NCBI GenBank assembly: GCA_021798635.1
Contig: JAJZGH010000106.1
Span: 1-15,372, forward strand
Source: Planctomycetota bacterium
Lineage (GTDB): Bacteria > Planctomycetota > Phycisphaerae > WQYP01
Reading direction: 5' to 3'
Length of the DNA: 15,372 nucleotides
In this document: one piece after another, positions 13,838 through 15,372 of the stretch
Layout of the letters: the number at the start of each line of letters is the position of its first letter
How positions within the stretch are numbered: position 1 is the first letter of the stretch
The notes under the pieces: model-generated
What the model was told of the DNA's origin: nothing
The model's database searches: none
Seen by the model: the letters and a program-made list of their open reading frames with translations, nothing else
Position numbers and translations under genes: made by a program

Positions 13838-14137
13838 ATGAACGGAAAAAAACTCCTCATCATCGGCCTGCTGGGCGTGAATGCTGTGCTGGCTGTCGGC
13901 GTGTTGGCCCGCGTGGGTTGGTCGTCGGCAACGGCACGCGCGCAGGTAGCCCAAGGTGGCCATTATCTGACGGTCTCAGGGGGTGATCAGATGAATGGAA
14001 TTGTGTATGTCTACAATCAGGACAGCGGCATTCTTACCGCCAAAATTACACCAGCAAATAACCTCGCAGGAACCCACTGGCTGGCCCCCTACAACGTAAG
14101 CGCGGATATTAAACGCGCGCGACTGCGAATGCGCTAA
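13838..14137 (+). CDS. Small exported protein, paralogue A (99 aa)
   Basis: Unknown function. It has a signal peptide or signal anchor (MNGKKLLIIGLLGVNAVLAVGVLA) and a short stretch ending in TARAQV (32-37). A beta-rich domain follows: GGHYLTVSGGD, GIVYVYNQDSGILTAKI and a final WLAPYNVSADIKRARLRMR. Length, the TARAxV position, the DSxxGIL turn and the PYN/AYN near the end match the next gene, so the two are tandem paralogues with low overall identity. ATG 13838 has AGGAG seven bases upstream; an earlier in-frame start at 13796 has no such site. It probably faces the periplasm. It is co-transcribed with the next small gene (75 bp) and bioB. Confidence 0.72.
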   Translation: MNGKKLLIIGLLGVNAVLAVGVLARVGWSSATARAQVAQGGHYLTVSGGDQMNGIVYVYNQDSGILTAKITPANNLAGTHWLAPYNVSADIKRARLRMR

Positions 14138-14141
14138 GGCT

Positions 14142-14165
14142 GGGAAACACATTTTGCGATTTCCC
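14142..14165 (+). other. Weak inverted repeat between the two paralogues
   Basis: GGGAAA (14142-14147) and TTTCCC (14160-14165) are separated by 12 bases, just after the stop of the 99-aa gene. No T-run follows, so it could be an intercistronic processing hairpin or chance. Confidence 0.25.
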
Positions 14166-14212
14166 GGGTCGGACAACATTTTGTAAGAACATAAAATTTG
14201 CGGAGTAATATT

Positions 14213-14503
14213 ATGAAATCTCAACATGCTATCATCGGTCTGCTGACCGTTACCGCCCTGCTGCTGGCCGCCTTACTGGCTTTTCATCCCGGAAATTCCA
14301 ATACGGCCCGGGCCGATGTTCTGGAAACCGGCGGCGGCATGAGCCTTCTGACTTCCTCCACCGGATTTGGTTCTGTAGACCTGCTGAACATTGTGGACAG
14401 CCACGACGGCATCCTGCTGGTCTATACGCCCAACGGCAATCAGTTGCGTCTGGTCGGTGCGTACAATCTCAATCAGCTGATGCGAGCCCCGTCGCTGCGG
14501 TAA
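14213..14503 (+). CDS. Small exported protein, paralogue B (96 aa)
   Basis: Unknown function. It has a hydrophobic signal segment (AIIGLLTVTALLLAALLAF, 6-24), a stretch ending in TARADV (31-36), then a beta-rich domain: GGGMSLLTSSTGFGSVDLLNIVDSHDGILLVYTP and LRLVGAYNLNQLMRAPSLR. It is similar in plan to the preceding gene (TARAxV, DSxxGIL, YN near the C-terminus). No cysteines or catalytic motifs are present, so a structural, binding or partner role is likelier than an enzyme. ATG 14213 has GGAG seven bases upstream. bioB begins 23 bp after its stop, so co-transcription is very likely. Confidence 0.72.
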   Translation: MKSQHAIIGLLTVTALLLAALLAFHPGNSNTARADVLETGGGMSLLTSSTGFGSVDLLNIVDSHDGILLVYTPNGNQLRLVGAYNLNQLMRAPSLR

Positions 14504-14526
14504 ATCCATATTAAAAGGACACTATT

Positions 14527-15372
14527 TTGCTGGACAATATTGCCAAGCTCGCCCGAAATGTTCTTAATGGTCATCTGATTTCCCGCTCTGAAGCCCGGGA
14601 ACTTGTGACCATAACCGGCGAAGATATTTACGATCTGTTTTACTGGGCCAACAAAATCCGTATCCGGTTCAAAGGCCCTGATGTTCGATTTTGCGCCATC
14701 GTCGCCGCGAAAGTGGGCGGGTGCTCGGAAGATTGTAAATTTTGTGCTCAATCATCGCACTATCAAACGGTTGTCGAAGGGCAAAGCAAACTCACGGATC
14801 AACAGGTATTGGATTGCGCTTCACATGCCGGCGATGTCGGGGCGGATAGCTTTGGCATCGTCAACAGCGGCCGCGGCCCCACCCGATCGGAACTGGAGAA
14901 CTGGCTTGGCCCCCTGCTGCGGGACATTGCCAAATCCGGAAAAACCCGCGCCTGCGCCACGCTGGGTGCCCTGACGCCGGAGACAGCGGAGTTTCTCCAC
15001 GCCAATGGCGTGCGGCGGATCAACCATAATCTGGAAACCAGTGAACGCTTTTATCCGGAAATTGTATCCACCCATCCTTATTCTGAACGCCTGCGCACGT
15101 TACACGCGGCGAAGGCGGCGGGATTATCGTTATGTTCAGGCGGGATATTCGGCATGGGTGAACAATGGGATGACCGCTTGGATATGGTCTTTACGCTACG
15201 GGATATTGGCGTGGATGTCATGCCGGTGAATTTCCTCAATGCCATTGCCGGAACGCCCTTGGCGGGTCAGGCCAAATTAGCGCCCATGGAATGCCTGAAA
15301 ATTGTCAGCATCTGCCGCTTTATTTATCCAACCGTCGAATTAAAAGTCGCCGGCGGTCGCGAAGTGTGCCTG
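14527..15372 (+). CDS. bioB: Biotin synthase, radical SAM, 3' end cut by window edge; atypical auxiliary-cluster ligands
   Basis: Converts dethiobiotin to biotin by sulfur insertion, the last step of biotin synthesis, in the cytoplasm. The frame runs from TTG 14527 to the window end (282 codons; E. coli BioB has 346). AAAGGA seven bases before the TTG supports that start, and no ATG or GTG fits. Radical-SAM cysteines: C66, C70 and C73 in GGCSEDCKFC. Family blocks: VNSGRGP, RACATLG (C143), YNHNLxTSER-like INHNLETSERFYPE, LCSGGIFGMGE (C203), PVNFLNAIAGTPL and LKVAGGREV. By alignment to E. coli and B. subtilis BioB as I remember them, C143 and C203 match two of the three auxiliary [2Fe-2S] cysteines (E. 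coli C128, C188). The third (C97; Cys in the B. subtilis YCIVASGRG block) is Gly110 and R260 is Lys273. It is preceded by small exported-protein genes in the same operon. Confidence 0.95.
   Translation, partial: MLDNIAKLARNVLNGHLISRSEARELVTITGEDIYDLFYWANKIRIRFKGPDVRFCAIVAAKVGGCSEDCKFCAQSSHYQTVVEGQSKLTDQQVLDCASHAGDVGADSFGIVNSGRGPTRSELENWLGPLLRDIAKSGKTRACATLGALTPETAEFLHANGVRRINHNLETSERFYPEIVSTHPYSERLRTLHAAKAAGLSLCSGGIFGMGEQWDDRLDMVFTLRDIGVDVMPVNFLNAIAGTPLAGQAKLAPMECLKIVSICRFIYPTVELKVAGGREVCL

Overview
The window carries about a dozen genes on both strands, at moderate-to-high GC, and has no tRNA, rRNA, CRISPR array, transposase or phage gene that I can see. The content suggests an environmental Gram-negative (diderm) carbohydrate degrader. 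My best guess is a planctomycete of the Phycisphaerae type. The reasons are a secreted SGNH esterase, a secreted GH35 beta-galactosidase, outer-membrane lipid-transfer-type proteins, many small secreted proteins without clear homologues, and heptamer-type intergenic repeats. This taxonomic guess is inference from style, not from a marker gene.

Left part (1-7061): a sialate O-acetylesterase-type esterase, whose 5' end is cut by the window edge, reads rightward. A 573-bp gene-free stretch with one nested stem-loop follows. Then come a large unknown membrane protein and a secreted GH35 beta-galactosidase on the minus strand, 31 bp apart and probably co-transcribed. The esterase and the galactosidase fit removal of acetyl groups and beta-galactosyl residues from plant or algal polysaccharide.

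Middle (7062-9092): the 300-bp divergent spacer holds 4.5 copies of an 11-bp G-rich tandem repeat that fits a G-quadruplex pattern, a good -10 box, and two mutually exclusive hairpins of which the second looks like an intrinsic terminator. This attenuator-like leader precedes a ring-cleaving (PcpA/MhqO-type) dioxygenase of the VOC superfamily. Heptamer repeats and a hairpin separate it from a convergent inorganic pyrophosphatase gene.

Right-middle, minus strand (13237 down to 8490): a YdbH-like AsmA-type protein, a lipoprotein that looks like YnbE fused to YdbL, an IspD-like cytidylyltransferase that has lost several catalytic basic residues, a GT4 glycosyltransferase, and the pyrophosphatase. 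All read in one direction. The first two resemble the E. coli ydbH-ynbE-ydbL operon for envelope phospholipid transport. The last three could form a small module of nucleotide transfer, glycosyl transfer and PPi removal.

Right end, plus strand (13494-15372): a strong sigma70-type promoter sits so close to the first ATG that the mRNA should be leaderless. It drives three small exported proteins, two of them tandem paralogues, followed by biotin synthase bioB. BioB starts at TTG and is cut by the window edge. It keeps the radical-SAM CxxxCxxC motif, but one cysteine and the arginine that bind the auxiliary [2Fe-2S] cluster in E. coli BioB are Gly and Lys here. The most promising new biology is the YnbE-YdbL fusion, the atypical BioB with its small exported partners, the degenerate IspD-like protein, and the attenuator-like leader of the dioxygenase.
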